Source: Macrococcoides epidermidis
GTDB lineage: Bacteria > Bacillota > Bacilli > Staphylococcales > Staphylococcaceae
NCBI RefSeq assembly: GCF_042659445.1
Contig: NZ_JBHSSR010000006.1
DNA length: 64,000 nt
Direction: 5' to 3' (one strand)
The number at the start of each line of letters is the position of its first letter. Positions within the stretch are counted from its first letter, which is position 1. This document shows, one piece after another, positions 63,730 through 64,000 of the stretch. The notes under the pieces were generated by a model, which made no database searches, was not told where the DNA came from, and saw nothing but the letters and a program-made list of their open reading frames with translations. The position numbers and the translations under genes were made by a program.

Positions 63730-64000
63730 ATGCGCAAACTAAAGATTGTCCCATATAATTCTGAATGGCCAAATATGTTCCAAAATGAAAAATCGCATTA
63801 GCTCAAATTCTGAACGATGAACTGATTAGTATCCATCACATCGGAAGTACTTCAATACCTGGTCTAATCGCTAAACCCATTATCGATATCTTAATCGTTG
63901 TAAAAGACATTAATAAAATCGATGATTATAACGCTGCGATTGAATTAATTGGTTACGCGGCAAAAGGAGAAAATGGTATTCCTAATCGAAGATATTTTCA
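63730..64000 (+). pseudogene. GrpB-family gene with a frameshift (runs off right edge)
   Basis: The frame starts MRKLKIVPYNSEWPNMFQNE, with AAAGGAGG before the ATG, then stops at TAG 63799. In the +1-shifted frame the GrpB/UPF0157 sequence continues (ALAQILNDELISIHHIGS and TSIPGLIAKPIIDILIVV), to the window edge. One A appears missing from the A5 run at 63788-63792. It may be a true pseudogene, a phase-variable gene or an assembly error; GrpB itself is a nucleotidyltransferase-fold protein. Confidence 0.85.

Overview
The window is a low-GC Gram-positive core chromosome segment from the family Staphylococcaceae, most likely Macrococcus or a close relative. This rests on strong AGGAGG-type ribosome binding sites, Firmicutes-type T-box and FMN leaders, a Rot/SarA-family regulator (a staphylococcal family), a SagB-like glucosaminidase, and gene order that follows Staphylococcus around sftA-ytpR-ytpQ-ytpP, pepV-dat, murJ-leuS-mnmL-mnmM-rot and putA-ribHBAED. 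The species is inferred, not proven. I saw no rRNA or tRNA gene, insertion sequence, prophage, CRISPR array or recognisable defence island.

Layout. 1-5.4 kb: 5' part of the DNA translocase gene sftA, then ytpR, a YtpQ-like gene, ytpP and a PTS EIIC-like membrane protein. 5.5-7.8 kb: cystine importer tcyABC. 7.9-19 kb: M42 aminopeptidase, PepSY-like protein, PatB/MalY-like lyase, trmB, ytmP-like kinase, pepV-dat, murJ-rsuA-like pair and a flavoprotein. 18.9-19.2 kb: five-copy 62-bp array of hairpin-forming repeats. 19.2-22.2 kb: rhodanese and leuS with a T-box leader. 22.3-30.8 kb: MFS transporter, mnmL-mnmM, rot, a hydrolase-fold protein, gamma-carbonic-anhydrase-like protein, nitroreductase, VOC protein and nadR-pnuC. 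30.8-35.7 kb: putA with a cre-overlapped promoter and the ribDE(BA)H operon under an FMN riboswitch. 35.7-43.5 kb: histidine degradation (hutI, hutU, a YjiH-like transporter, a LysR regulator, hutG and an FAD/NAD(P) protein). 43.6-47 kb: osmoprotectant importer opuCABCD. 47-53.7 kb: lipoproteins, sagB, stress proteins, HAD phosphatase and a MetE-like methyltransferase with a Met T-box. 53.75-54.0 kb: a second, 51-bp hairpin array. 54-64 kb: more species-variable genes, including an SDR protein, a GNAT plus unknown pair, secreted nuclease, MerR-mpfA, a lipoprotein with a doubled domain, AKR, TetR-CPBP, an excalibur protein and a frameshifted grpB.

How the genes work together. Several blocks are plain pathways: cystine import, riboflavin synthesis, urocanate to glutamate, nicotinamide riboside to NAD, osmoprotectant uptake and tRNA U34 modification. 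Regulation is readable in places: two T-boxes (a CUU triplet for leuS, AUG for the methionine gene), one FMN riboswitch with its own terminator, a cre inside the putA promoter, a LysR-type dyad, a MerR-type long-spacer promoter, and twin TetR dyads.

The most unusual items are noncoding. The mpfA-like gene has a strong Shine-Dalgarno separated from its TTG start by a perfect 10-bp-arm hairpin, so folding would restore normal spacing. Three unrelated tandem arrays each carry one dyad per unit. I found no clear new multi-gene system.
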